This document shows, piece after piece, positions 53,788-60,833 of a stretch of 60,833 nucleotides of DNA. Source of the DNA: an uncultured Fusobacterium sp. (GTDB lineage: Bacteria > Fusobacteriota > Fusobacteriia > Fusobacteriales > Fusobacteriaceae); the NCBI RefSeq assembly GCF_905200055.1, contig NZ_CAJKIS010000009.1:1-60833 (forward strand), given 5' to 3'. The notes beneath the pieces are model-generated. The model searched no databases, was not told where the DNA came from, and was given only the letters and a program-made list of their open reading frames with translations. The first letter of the stretch is position 1, and each line of letters begins with the position of its first letter. The position numbers were made by a program, and so were the translations under genes.

Positions 53788-54784
53788 TATAAATCACCTC
53801 TACTATTACTCCTGACTCATTAAACCACTCTATTGCCTCTTTTTGTTGTCCCATCTCTCCAGAAAGTTCTATGAAAAGATGTCCTACTTTCATAGTTGAA
53901 AGATGATCTATTGATCCTCCTAAAATACTTAAATCTATATTGAAATTTCTTACAGCTTGTGAAATTATAGGATCTTCTGCTATTGTTCCAAGGAATTTTA
54001 ATTTAATAATCATCTTTCCTTTTGTTTTCATTATCTCTACTCCCTTTTCCTCTGTACTAGGTAAGTAAGAGATTAACTCTTTTGTAACTTCACTTTGAGG
54101 AGCTGAGAATATGTGGTGTACCCCTCCAGTTTCAACAATTCTTCCATCTGCCATTACTGCAACTCTATTACAAATATCTCTAATAACCTCCATCTGATGT
54201 GTTATCATTACGACAGTAAGTCCAAATTTTTGTTGAATATTTTTTAATAGATCCAATATTGAATTTGTTGTTTTAGGATCTAGAGCTGAAGTTGCCTCAT
54301 CTGATAGCAGTATATCTGGATTATTTGCTAATGCTCTTGCTATTGCAACTCTCTGCTTTTGACCTCCACTTAATTGACTGGGATAAGAATCTATTTTACT
54401 AGAAAGTTCAACTACTTCTAAAAGTTCCCTTACTCTATCTTTTATCTTTGATTTTTCCCAACCTGCTATTTCTAAAGCAAAGGCTACATTCTCTCCAACT
54501 GTTCTTGATGCCAATAAGTTAAAGTGTTGAAATATCATTCCAATCTTTTTTCTCTTTTCTAAAAGCTCATTTTTTGATAGTGATGTCATATCTACACCAT
54601 CAATTATTATCTTTCCACTTGTTGGTTCTTCCAATCTATTCAATAATCTTATTAGTGATGATTTTCCAGCTCCACTTAAACCAATTACTCCAAATATATC
54701 CCCTTTTTTTATTTCTAAACTTACATCTTTTACTGCATGAAACCCATTAGGATATATTTTATTAACTTTTTCTATCTTAATCAT
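53777..54784 (-). CDS. metN: Methionine ABC transporter ATPase
   Basis: ATP-binding subunit of the methionine importer. Walker A GLSGAGKSSLIRLLN, signature LSGGQKQRVAIARAL and Walker B ILLSDEATSALD are in order. Residues about 255-335 form the C-terminal NIL domain (KLKFLGTIAEDPIISQAV) that senses methionine in homologues. It is first in the operon, directly after the riboswitch terminator. Confidence 0.96.
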   Translation of the reverse strand: MIKIEKVNKIYPNGFHAVKDVSLEIKKGDIFGVIGLSGAGKSSLIRLLNRLEEPTSGKIIIDGVDMTSLSKNELLEKRKKIGMIFQHFNLLASRTVGENVAFALEIAGWEKSKIKDRVRELLEVVELSSKIDSYPSQLSGGQKQRVAIARALANNPDILLSDEATSALDPKTTNSILDLLKNIQQKFGLTVVMITHQMEVIRDICNRVAVMADGRIVETGGVHHIFSAPQSEVTKELISYLPSTEEKGVEIMKTKGKMIIKLKFLGTIAEDPIISQAVRNFNIDLSILGGSIDHLSTMKVGHLFIELSGEMGQQKEAIEWFNESGVIVEVIYNGI

Positions 54785-54808
54785 TTTCTATCCCCCTAAA
54801 AAATTTAT

Positions 54809-54844
54809 AAAAAAAACTCTCTATCACCATCAAGTAATAGAGAG
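54809..54844 (-). terminator. Riboswitch-controlled terminator
   Basis: CTCTCTAT (54844-54837) pairs with ATAGAGAG (54824-54817), followed by eight T on the minus strand. The loop holds CTTGATGGT, which can instead pair with the aptamer's P1 strand. Confidence 0.9.
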
Positions 54845-54869
54845 AATATACACTAAGTCCTTAGTCTAT

Positions 54870-54953
54870 CCATCTGTCTGGAATTAGCACCACACCCTAA
54901 ATAGGCAGGTTGCTGAAACATCATAGGGCCAGTCCCTCAGTCTCTCTTGATGG
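54870..54953 (-). promoter_or_regulatory. SAM-I (S-box) riboswitch
   Basis: On the minus strand P1 is CCATC (54953-54949) with GATGG (54874-54870). The conserved core reads GAGGGACTGGCCCTATGA, then CAGCAACC and GGTGCTAATTCC. When S-adenosylmethionine binds, P1 forms and the downstream terminator folds, shutting off methionine import. The aptamer is compact at about 84 bases. Confidence 0.95.
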
Positions 54954-54973
54954 TTAATTTATTTGTTAGGTGT

Positions 54974-55002
54974 ATATTATAACTTTTTTTCTCATCTGTC
55001 AA
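54974..55002 (-). promoter_or_regulatory. Promoter of the SAM-I riboswitch/met operon
   Basis: TTGACA (55002-54997) is followed by overlapping -10 candidates: TATAAT (54981-54976, 15-base spacer) and TAATAT (54979-54974, 17-base spacer). Confidence 0.7.
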
Positions 55003-55080
55003 CAATTTTTTAAAAAAATATAGACCGAAAAAAATATTTCATATAAAATGTTATATATATTTTTAAATTTGGAGGTAAAT

Positions 55081-56361
55081 ATGGGTTATAAAAACTTCAA
55101 TATAAATAAAAAAGATATTATTGCAATTACTGGAGCTGGTGGAAAAACATCTCTTATATTTTTTCTTGCTAAAAAATTAGCTCAATTTGGAAAAGTCCTG
55201 ATTACAACTACCACTAAAATGTATAAACCTTCTTCTAAAAATTATGAAACTTTAACAATAGGAGAAAAAACTTATTTAGGAGAAGAAAAAAATATTTCTA
55301 TTATTGCTAGTTCAGAGATAGATGGAAAGATAATCTCTCCCACTTATGAGAAGATTGAAAAATTAAAAGATAATTTTGATTATATTCTTATTGAAGCTGA
55401 TGGAGCTAAAGAAAAGTTACTTAAATTTTGGAATGATACTGAACCTTGTATTCCTAACTTTGTTACCAAAGTTATTGGAGTAATTAACTGTGAAATTTTT
55501 AATCAATATTTTAGTGAAAGCAATGTACATCGATTTAATCTTGCTCCCAAAACTTTACTAGAATTCAGTAATAAAAAAATAGATGATGATTTTCTAAGCA
55601 GATATATTTTATCAGCTGATTATTTTAAAACTACTTCTTCTTATGTTGAAAAATATCTTTTTTTTAATGGAATAGATGGAGAGGAAAAGTTAGACAAGTT
55701 AAATAATTCTCTTAAAACAATTAATAAAATTTTAAAAGAGAAAAATTTTTCTAATATTATTTTAGGAAGTATAAAAAATAGTGAGTTCTATCCCTATCAA
55801 AAAGTTGATGCTGTGATTATGGCATCAGGTTTTTCAAAAAGAATGGGATTTAACAAATTAAAATTAGAATATAATAATATTTCTCTTTTAGAAAATTGTT
55901 TAAAGAAACTTTCCTCTATATCTTTCAGTGAAGTTTTAGTTTGTGGAAGAGAGGATTGGGTAAAAAGTTTAAGTAAAAAATATAGTTTTAAATATTTAGA
56001 TAATTTAACTGCTCATTTAGGACAAAGTGAAAGTATAAAATTAGGAGTAAAAAATAGTAATGGCAAAGGCATTACTTTCTTTACTGCTGATCAACCATTC
56101 CTTAGTGAAAAAACTATTTTAACTTTATATTATAATTTTTTAAAAACTAATCTTATTACTATTCCTATCGTCAATAATAATAGATTTTCTCCTATTTTCT
56201 TTCCAGAAGATAAAAAATCTGAGCTTTTAAAATTAGAGGGAGATACTGGTGGGAAGATTGTAATAAAAAATACTCCTTTTATCAATTTAATCTCTTTCTC
56301 CTCTGAAAAAGAGTTCTTGGATATTGATACAGAAGAGGATTATTATAACATAAAGAGCTAG
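55081..56361 (+). CDS. YqeC-MocA fusion protein
   Basis: A 426-aa fusion. Residues 1-235 resemble YqeC, a P-loop protein linked to selenium-dependent molybdenum hydroxylases: ITGAGGKTSLIFFLAKKL at residue 17 and ILIEADGAKEKLLKFW near residue 115. Residues about 240-426 are a MocA-like nucleotidyltransferase (DAVIMASGFSKRMGFNKLKL, TADQPFLSEKTI), which would add CMP to the molybdenum cofactor. A MocA-type role beside YqeC points to maturation of a molybdoenzyme. No hydroxylase or selenium genes are in the window. The ATG follows GGAGGT. Confidence 0.85.
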   Translation: MGYKNFNINKKDIIAITGAGGKTSLIFFLAKKLAQFGKVLITTTTKMYKPSSKNYETLTIGEKTYLGEEKNISIIASSEIDGKIISPTYEKIEKLKDNFDYILIEADGAKEKLLKFWNDTEPCIPNFVTKVIGVINCEIFNQYFSESNVHRFNLAPKTLLEFSNKKIDDDFLSRYILSADYFKTTSSYVEKYLFFNGIDGEEKLDKLNNSLKTINKILKEKNFSNIILGSIKNSEFYPYQKVDAVIMASGFSKRMGFNKLKLEYNNISLLENCLKKLSSISFSEVLVCGREDWVKSLSKKYSFKYLDNLTAHLGQSESIKLGVKNSNGKGITFFTADQPFLSEKTILTLYYNFLKTNLITIPIVNNNRFSPIFFPEDKKSELLKLEGDTGGKIVIKNTPFINLISFSSEKEFLDIDTEEDYYNIKS

Positions 56362-56382
56362 TTTAATGTCACTAGCTCTTTT
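56350..56382. terminator. Bidirectional terminator between yqeC-mocA and hydA
   Basis: AAAGAGCTAGT (56352-56362) pairs perfectly with ACTAGCTCTTT (56371-56381). The stop codon of the plus-strand gene lies in the first arm. Confidence 0.88.
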
Positions 56383-56391
56383 AACTAAAAT

Positions 56392-58131
56392 CTATTTAGC
56401 TTTTCTATCTACATAGTGAGTATGGAAAAGTTTGTGTGCCTTTTCTCCATAAGGCTCTCCTAATTCTTTTTCATAAAGCTCTACTACATATGGATTTTTA
56501 TGAGAAGCTCTAATCTCTTTATGATAATCTAAATTTTGAATTGCTTCAGCTCTAGTTTTTATAATATCAAAGTTTCCATGATGATAAGGTTGTCCTCCTC
56601 CACCAATGCAACCACCTTTGCATGCCATTACTTCTATTGCATGAAACTCCTCTTCTCCTGCTAATATCTTTTCAACTACCTTTCTAGCTGCTCCTAACCC
56701 ATGTACAACTGCCAATCTTAAAGTTTTATCTCCTATCTTAACTTCAGCAGTTCTTACCTCTTCAAATCCCCTCAATGGAATAAAGTCTAAATTGTCTAAT
56801 TTTTCATTAGCTACCCATTCATATAGTGTTCTAGCTGCAGCTTCCATAACTCCACCTGTTCTTCCAAAAATATCAGCTGCTCCAGTAGAATCTCCCATAG
56901 GTGAATCAAATTCGCTATCTTTTAAAGAGTTAAAATCTATATTATATTGTTTAAAGATTCTTCCTAACTCTCTAGTTGTTAAAGAGTAATCTACATCTGG
57001 ATTTTCATCAACTGCAAGTTCTTCCCTTGATGCCTCATATTTTTTAGAGATACATGGCATTATAGAAACACAGACTAAATTTTTTCTATCAATTCCCATT
57101 TTTTCTGCCCAAACATTTTTAGCTAAAGAACCAAAAATTTGTTGTGGTGACTTTGTAGAAGAGATATTATCCAATATCTCTGGATAATTTAACTCTGCAA
57201 ATCTAACCCAAGAAGGACAACATGATGTAAATAATGGCAACTTTTTATTTTCTTCCAATCTATGTCTTAACTCTGTTGCTTCTTCCATTATTGTTATATC
57301 TGCTGCAAAGTTTGTATCAAATACTCCATCAAAACCTAATTTTTTAAGAGCAGTAACCAATTTACCAGTACAATCTGTTCCTGGTTTTTGCCCAAATAGT
57401 TCTCCTATTGCCACTCTAACTGCTGGTGCTACTTGAACTATTACTTTTTTATCAGGATCTATTAAATCTTGTGAAAGTTTAAAGCTATTGTCAGTTTCAT
57501 ATAGAGCCCCTACTGGACAAACTGCCACACATTGCCCACAGAAAGTACAATTAGTATCTATCAGATTTCTATTAAATGCAGTATTTACAATTACATTAAA
57601 TCCTCTATCTATCCCTGTAAGTATTCCACAAGATTGAATCTCTTCACACATAGTCTCACATCTTCTACACATGATACATTTTGTAATATCACGAGTTATA
57701 GATATTGAATATTGCTTGTCATGTTTTGCCTCTTTTCCCTCAAATCTCATCTCTCTAAGTCCAAAAGATATAGCTAGTTTTTGAAGTTCACACTCTCCAT
57801 TTTTCCCACAGATTAAACAATCTTTTGGGTGATCTGAAAGTAAAAGTTCCACTACTAATCTTCTTTTTTGCATAACTTTCAATGAGTTTGTAATAACTTC
57901 CATTCCTTCTGCTACTGGAGTTGTACATGAAGGAAGTAATCTATTCATCCCTTTTACCTCAACTACACAAACTCTACACGAAGCACAATCATTTTTATAT
58001 CCTATTTCAGGCATCTCCATATAACATAGATGTGGGATATTTATTCCTGCTTTTAAGGCTGCATTTAATATAGTTGTTCCCTCTGGTGCCAATACTACTT
58101 TATCATCTATCTTTAATCTAATCATTCTCAT
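56392..58131 (-). CDS. hydA: [FeFe]-hydrogenase catalytic subunit
   Basis: Catalytic chain of a trimeric NAD-linked, probably electron-bifurcating hydrogenase. From the N-terminus: a 2Fe-2S domain (NDCASCRVCVVEV), a His-ligated cluster (HPKDCLICGKNGEC), two 4Fe-4S sites (CIMCRRCETMC, CTFCGQCVAVCPVGAL), and the H-cluster motifs TSCCPSWVRF, MPCISKKYEA and MACKGGCIGGGGQP. A small-subunit-like tail follows. At 579 aa it is normal. Maturases HydE, HydF and HydG are not in the window. Confidence 0.96.
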   Translation of the reverse strand: MRMIRLKIDDKVVLAPEGTTILNAALKAGINIPHLCYMEMPEIGYKNDCASCRVCVVEVKGMNRLLPSCTTPVAEGMEVITNSLKVMQKRRLVVELLLSDHPKDCLICGKNGECELQKLAISFGLREMRFEGKEAKHDKQYSISITRDITKCIMCRRCETMCEEIQSCGILTGIDRGFNVIVNTAFNRNLIDTNCTFCGQCVAVCPVGALYETDNSFKLSQDLIDPDKKVIVQVAPAVRVAIGELFGQKPGTDCTGKLVTALKKLGFDGVFDTNFAADITIMEEATELRHRLEENKKLPLFTSCCPSWVRFAELNYPEILDNISSTKSPQQIFGSLAKNVWAEKMGIDRKNLVCVSIMPCISKKYEASREELAVDENPDVDYSLTTRELGRIFKQYNIDFNSLKDSEFDSPMGDSTGAADIFGRTGGVMEAAARTLYEWVANEKLDNLDFIPLRGFEEVRTAEVKIGDKTLRLAVVHGLGAARKVVEKILAGEEEFHAIEVMACKGGCIGGGGQPYHHGNFDIIKTRAEAIQNLDYHKEIRASHKNPYVVELYEKELGEPYGEKAHKLFHTHYVDRKAK

Positions 58132-58153
58132 CTATAATTCACCCCATTAGAAA

Positions 58154-59938
58154 TTAAAGTTTTTCAACAGCATTAAATTTACAATTTTCAAAACAAGCTC
58201 CACATTTTATACAAATTTCACTATTTATTGTATGTTTATGCTTTAAGCTACCTTCAATTGCATTTACTGGACACATTCTTGAACAAGCTGTACATCCTAT
58301 ACAATTATCTGTTATATGGAAAGTTATAAGTTTTTGACAAGCTTTCGCTGTACATTTTTTATTAACAACATGATCTAAATATTCATTATAGAATTGATTT
58401 AATGTTGAAAGTACTGGATTAGCTGATGTTTGCCCAAGTCCACATAGTGAAGTTGCTTTTATTCCCTCAGATAATTCTTTTAATAAATTCAAATCTTCAG
58501 GTTTTCCCTTTCCATTAGTTATTCTATCTAAAATTTCATACAATCTTGTATTTCCTACTCTACAAGGAGTACATTTTCCACAAGACTCATCTAATGTAAA
58601 TTCAAGGAAAAATTTAGCAATAGCAACCATACAATCATCTTCATCCATTACTACCATTCCACCTGATCCCATAATAGATCCTTTTTTGCTTAAAGTATCA
58701 AAATCTATTGGAGTATCTAAATCCTTTTCACTTAAACAACCTCCTGAAGGTCCTCCAGTTTGAACAGCTTTAAACTTTTTATTATTCTTTATTCCTCCAC
58801 CTATTTCAAAAATTATCTCTCTCAAAGATATTCCCATAGGTACTTCAACTAATCCAACATTATTAATTTTTCCCGCTAAAGCAAAAACCTTTGTTCCTGG
58901 AGATGTTTCTGTTCCTACTTCTCTAAACCAATCTTTTCCATAAAGAAGTATTCTAGGAACATTTACCAATGTTTCCACATTATTTACTACTGTTGGCTGT
59001 TTCCAAAAACCTTTTTCTGCTGGGTATGGTGGCTTAGAAGTTGGCTCTCCTCTCCTTCCTTCCATAGAATGAATTAAAGCAGTTTCCTCTCCACATACAA
59101 AAGCTCCTGCACCAAACTTTAATTCTATATCAAATTCAAACTCAGTTCCTAAAATATTTTTTCCTAAATATCCTGCTTTTCTTGCTGCTTCTATAGCCAC
59201 TGTTAATCTGTGAATTGCCAATGGATATTCAGCTCTTATATAAACTAACCCTTTATTAGCTCCAATAGCATATCCTGCTATCATCATTCCTTCAATTACA
59301 GAGTGTGGATCTCCCTCTAATATAGATCTATCCATAAAAGCTCCTGGATCTCCCTCATCTGCATTACATACTATATATTTTTGTTCACTTTCATTTTTAG
59401 AAGCAATTTCCCATTTTATTCCAGTAGGGAACCCCCCTCCCCCTCTTCCTCTAAGTCCAGATTCTTTTATCTCTCTTATTACATCTGCATTGCTCATATT
59501 AAAAAGAACCTTTTCTATTGCTCTATATCCATCATGCAATAAAAAATCTTGTATATTTTCTGGATCTATTAACCCACAATTTTTTAATGCTCTTCTCTCT
59601 TGTTTTTGATAAAACTCCATATCTTTAGAATCATAAACTAACTCCTCTGATTTAGGATCTCTATATAATAATCTCTCTATCTTTTCTCCATCAACTATAT
59701 CTCTTTTTATTATCTCTTCAGCATCTTCTGGTTTTACTTCAATGTAAAAAGTATTTTCTGGAACTATCTTAACTATTGGACCTTTTTCACAAAAACCAAA
59801 GCATCCCGTTAAGACTACTTCTACATCTTTTACATCATATTTATCTATATAATTTTCTAAGTTATGTTTAATATCCTCACTTTTAGAAGATAAGCACCCT
59901 GTTCCACCACATATTAAAATTTTTTTCTTGCAGTTCAT
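58154..59938 (-). CDS. hydB: [FeFe]-hydrogenase NuoF-like subunit
   Basis: Flavin and NAD(H)-binding subunit of the trimeric hydrogenase, 594 aa. Residues 1-90 are a thioredoxin-like 2Fe-2S domain (CGGTGCLSSKSEDI). The NuoF core has GLRGRGGGGFPTGIKWE for FMN, VCGEETALIHSMEGRRG for NADH, and the cluster motif ESCGKCTPCRVG. Two C-terminal 4Fe-4S sites are CIGCTACSRMCPVNAI and CIKCGACFENC. The ATG follows GGGAGGGG. Confidence 0.96.
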   Translation of the reverse strand: MNCKKKILICGGTGCLSSKSEDIKHNLENYIDKYDVKDVEVVLTGCFGFCEKGPIVKIVPENTFYIEVKPEDAEEIIKRDIVDGEKIERLLYRDPKSEELVYDSKDMEFYQKQERRALKNCGLIDPENIQDFLLHDGYRAIEKVLFNMSNADVIREIKESGLRGRGGGGFPTGIKWEIASKNESEQKYIVCNADEGDPGAFMDRSILEGDPHSVIEGMMIAGYAIGANKGLVYIRAEYPLAIHRLTVAIEAARKAGYLGKNILGTEFEFDIELKFGAGAFVCGEETALIHSMEGRRGEPTSKPPYPAEKGFWKQPTVVNNVETLVNVPRILLYGKDWFREVGTETSPGTKVFALAGKINNVGLVEVPMGISLREIIFEIGGGIKNNKKFKAVQTGGPSGGCLSEKDLDTPIDFDTLSKKGSIMGSGGMVVMDEDDCMVAIAKFFLEFTLDESCGKCTPCRVGNTRLYEILDRITNGKGKPEDLNLLKELSEGIKATSLCGLGQTSANPVLSTLNQFYNEYLDHVVNKKCTAKACQKLITFHITDNCIGCTACSRMCPVNAIEGSLKHKHTINSEICIKCGACFENCKFNAVEKL

Positions 59939-59974
59939 AGCCCCTCCCGAAAATTACATTTATTTCTTTAATTT

Positions 59975-60469
59975 CTATTTTTCTTCTGAAATTTCTCTTT
60001 CTCTATAAGTTGCTAATATTTTAGGTACATCACTTGCTTTTACTTTCCCATGAACTTCTTTTCCTACTAATACTACTGGAGCTAATCCACAAGCTCCTAC
60101 ACATCTTAAACTGTCTAAAGAAAATAGACCATCTTTAGTAACTCCACCAACACTTATTCCTAGCTCTTTTTCCAATGCTTCTAAAACTTTACCTGCTCCT
60201 CTCACATAACAAGCTGTTCCTGTACACACTGATATTTGATATTTTCCTTTAGGTTCCATTGAAAAGAAATTATAAAAACTTACTACTCCATAAACTTTAG
60301 CCACTGGGATATCTAATTCTTCAGCAATTACTTCTTGAATCTCTGCTGGAATATATCCAAATATTTCTTGCGCTTTATGAAGAACTATAATAAGAGCACT
60401 TTTCTTATCTTCAAAAGTAGAAATATATTCTTTTAATTTTTTCAATTCATTACTATCTCTACATATCAT
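59975..60469 (-). CDS. hydC: [FeFe]-hydrogenase NuoE-like subunit
   Basis: Small thioredoxin-like 2Fe-2S subunit, 164 aa. Cluster cysteines are in SVCTGTACYVRGAGK and LRCVGACGLAPVV, the NuoE pattern. It is first in hydC-hydB-hydA. The complex would couple NADH and reduced ferredoxin oxidation to hydrogen production. AGGAGGAG precedes the ATG. Confidence 0.95.
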   Translation of the reverse strand: MICRDSNELKKLKEYISTFEDKKSALIIVLHKAQEIFGYIPAEIQEVIAEELDIPVAKVYGVVSFYNFFSMEPKGKYQISVCTGTACYVRGAGKVLEALEKELGISVGGVTKDGLFSLDSLRCVGACGLAPVVLVGKEVHGKVKASDVPKILATYREREISEEK

Positions 60470-60525
60470 TTTTACTCCTCCTATTAATTATCTTTTTTTT
60501 ATTCATTCCTTTGTCTATATATACA

Positions 60526-60534
60526 ATCATAGCA
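60526..60534 (-). promoter_or_regulatory. Candidate extended -10 of the hyd operon
   Basis: On the minus strand TGC (60534-60532) precedes TATGAT (60531-60526), about 57 bases from the hydC start. The -35 region falls at the palindrome 60545-60558. Confidence 0.45.
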
Positions 60535-60544
60535 CAAAAAGGAT

Positions 60545-60558
60545 TATGTTTAAACATA
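60545..60558. promoter_or_regulatory. Palindrome at the hyd promoter
   Basis: TATGTTTAAACATA is a perfect 14-base palindrome covering the likely -35 region of hydCBA. It could bind a redox regulator; it does not match the Rex consensus well. Confidence 0.35.
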
Positions 60559-60590
60559 TTTTTTATTTAAACTATAACTAAAAAAAGAAC

Positions 60591-60629
60591 TAAAAAAAGC
60601 TACTCTTTAACTTAATTTAAAGAATAGCT
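60591..60629 (-). terminator. rRNA operon terminator
   Basis: AGCTATTCTTTAA (60629-60617) pairs with TTAAAGAGTAGCT (60610-60598), with one wobble, followed by a T run on the minus strand. It ends transcription from the 5S genes. Confidence 0.85.
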
Positions 60630-60646
60630 CTCAAAAAATAAAAAAA

Positions 60647-60764
60647 GCTTAGCGAATTCCTATCCTCCCAGGAGGCTTCCCTCCAAGTACTTTCAGCGTT
60701 TATGGGCTTAACTTCTAGGTTCGGAATGGAACTAGGTGTACCCCCACAGCTATTTTCACTAAGC
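60647..60764 (-). rRNA. rrf: 5S ribosomal RNA (last copy)
   Basis: The terminal stem is formed by GCTTAGTG and CGCTAAGC. The body has the conserved CCATTCCGAAC and GAAGTTAAGC loops and the GGGAGG segment typical of 5S rRNA. Length is about 118 bases. Confidence 0.95.
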
Positions 60765-60783
60765 ATTATTAACATTTATAAAA

Positions 60784-60833
60784 GCTTGGCGAGTTCCTAT
60801 CCTCCCAGGAGGCTTCCCTCCAAGTACTTTCAG
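60784..60833 (-). rRNA. rrf: 5S ribosomal RNA (tandem copy, truncated by window edge)
   Basis: The 3' third of a second 5S gene, ending GGAACTCGCCAAGC, 19 bases upstream of the first. It differs from the first copy in the 3' stem (GCCAAGC instead of GCTAAGC). Confidence 0.93.

Overview
The window looks like chromosomal DNA of a Fusobacterium or a close relative. It is very AT-rich, uses strong AGGAGG-type ribosome binding sites, and combines a type III glutamine synthetase, an NAD-linked trimeric [FeFe]-hydrogenase and a diderm-style metQ pair. I inferred this from recognised proteins and composition, not from a database search, and I cannot name the species. Most genes are on the minus strand, so transcription runs from high to low coordinates. 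The plus-strand genes are ahpC, an AhpF-like reductase, a lipoprotein, tnpB, glnN, a ydcF-like gene and a yqeC-mocA fusion.

Layout. 1-301 holds no complete gene; it is hairpin-rich, unusually rich in CpG at its left end, and carries an ORF cut by the window edge. 302-6482 has folate genes (folP; folE-folBK) around a plus-strand peroxide-defence cassette with a PerR-like operator, then a frameshifted PTS IIC gene. About 6510-7949 is an IS200/IS605-type element carrying only tnpB. 7995-18847 is the run tex, sensor kinase-like gene, ileS, lspA, glyQ, glyS. 18995-21020 is the ylxM-ffh-rpsP operon behind a full-consensus promoter. 21123-39233 is a long, tightly packed minus-strand housekeeping region: DUF445, ruvB, an Rrf2 regulator, rsmE, mtaB, a LytR_C protein, an MreD-like protein, PBP2, RNase J, yhbY, a PAP2-like protein, dxs, an HD-HTH protein, tlyA, ctpA, rsmI, rbgA, nadE, a small membrane protein and nfeD.

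39494-44017 is a ptsI-ptsH-ispH-rpsA operon. 44293-46401 is glnN, convergent with a PLD-helicase-DUF3427 protein that could be a defence gene. 49364-51342 holds a ydcF-like gene and a PatB/MalY-type lyase. 51503-54953 is a methionine-import operon (metN, metI and two metQ) under a SAM-I riboswitch with a clear terminator and antiterminator. 55081-56361 is the YqeC-MocA fusion. 56392-60469 encodes the three hydrogenase subunits. The window ends in two tandem 5S rRNA genes, the second cut by the edge.

The least ordinary items are: an AhpF-like reductase with its domain order reversed; a tnpB-only element that lacks the zinc-ribbon cysteines and whose predicted guide falls on the glyS terminator; a kinase-like protein without a phosphoacceptor histidine; the stand-alone PLD-helicase; the YqeC-MocA fusion without a visible client enzyme; and the CpG-rich segment at 1-140. 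I see no CRISPR array, tRNA gene, prophage or complete multi-gene defence island.
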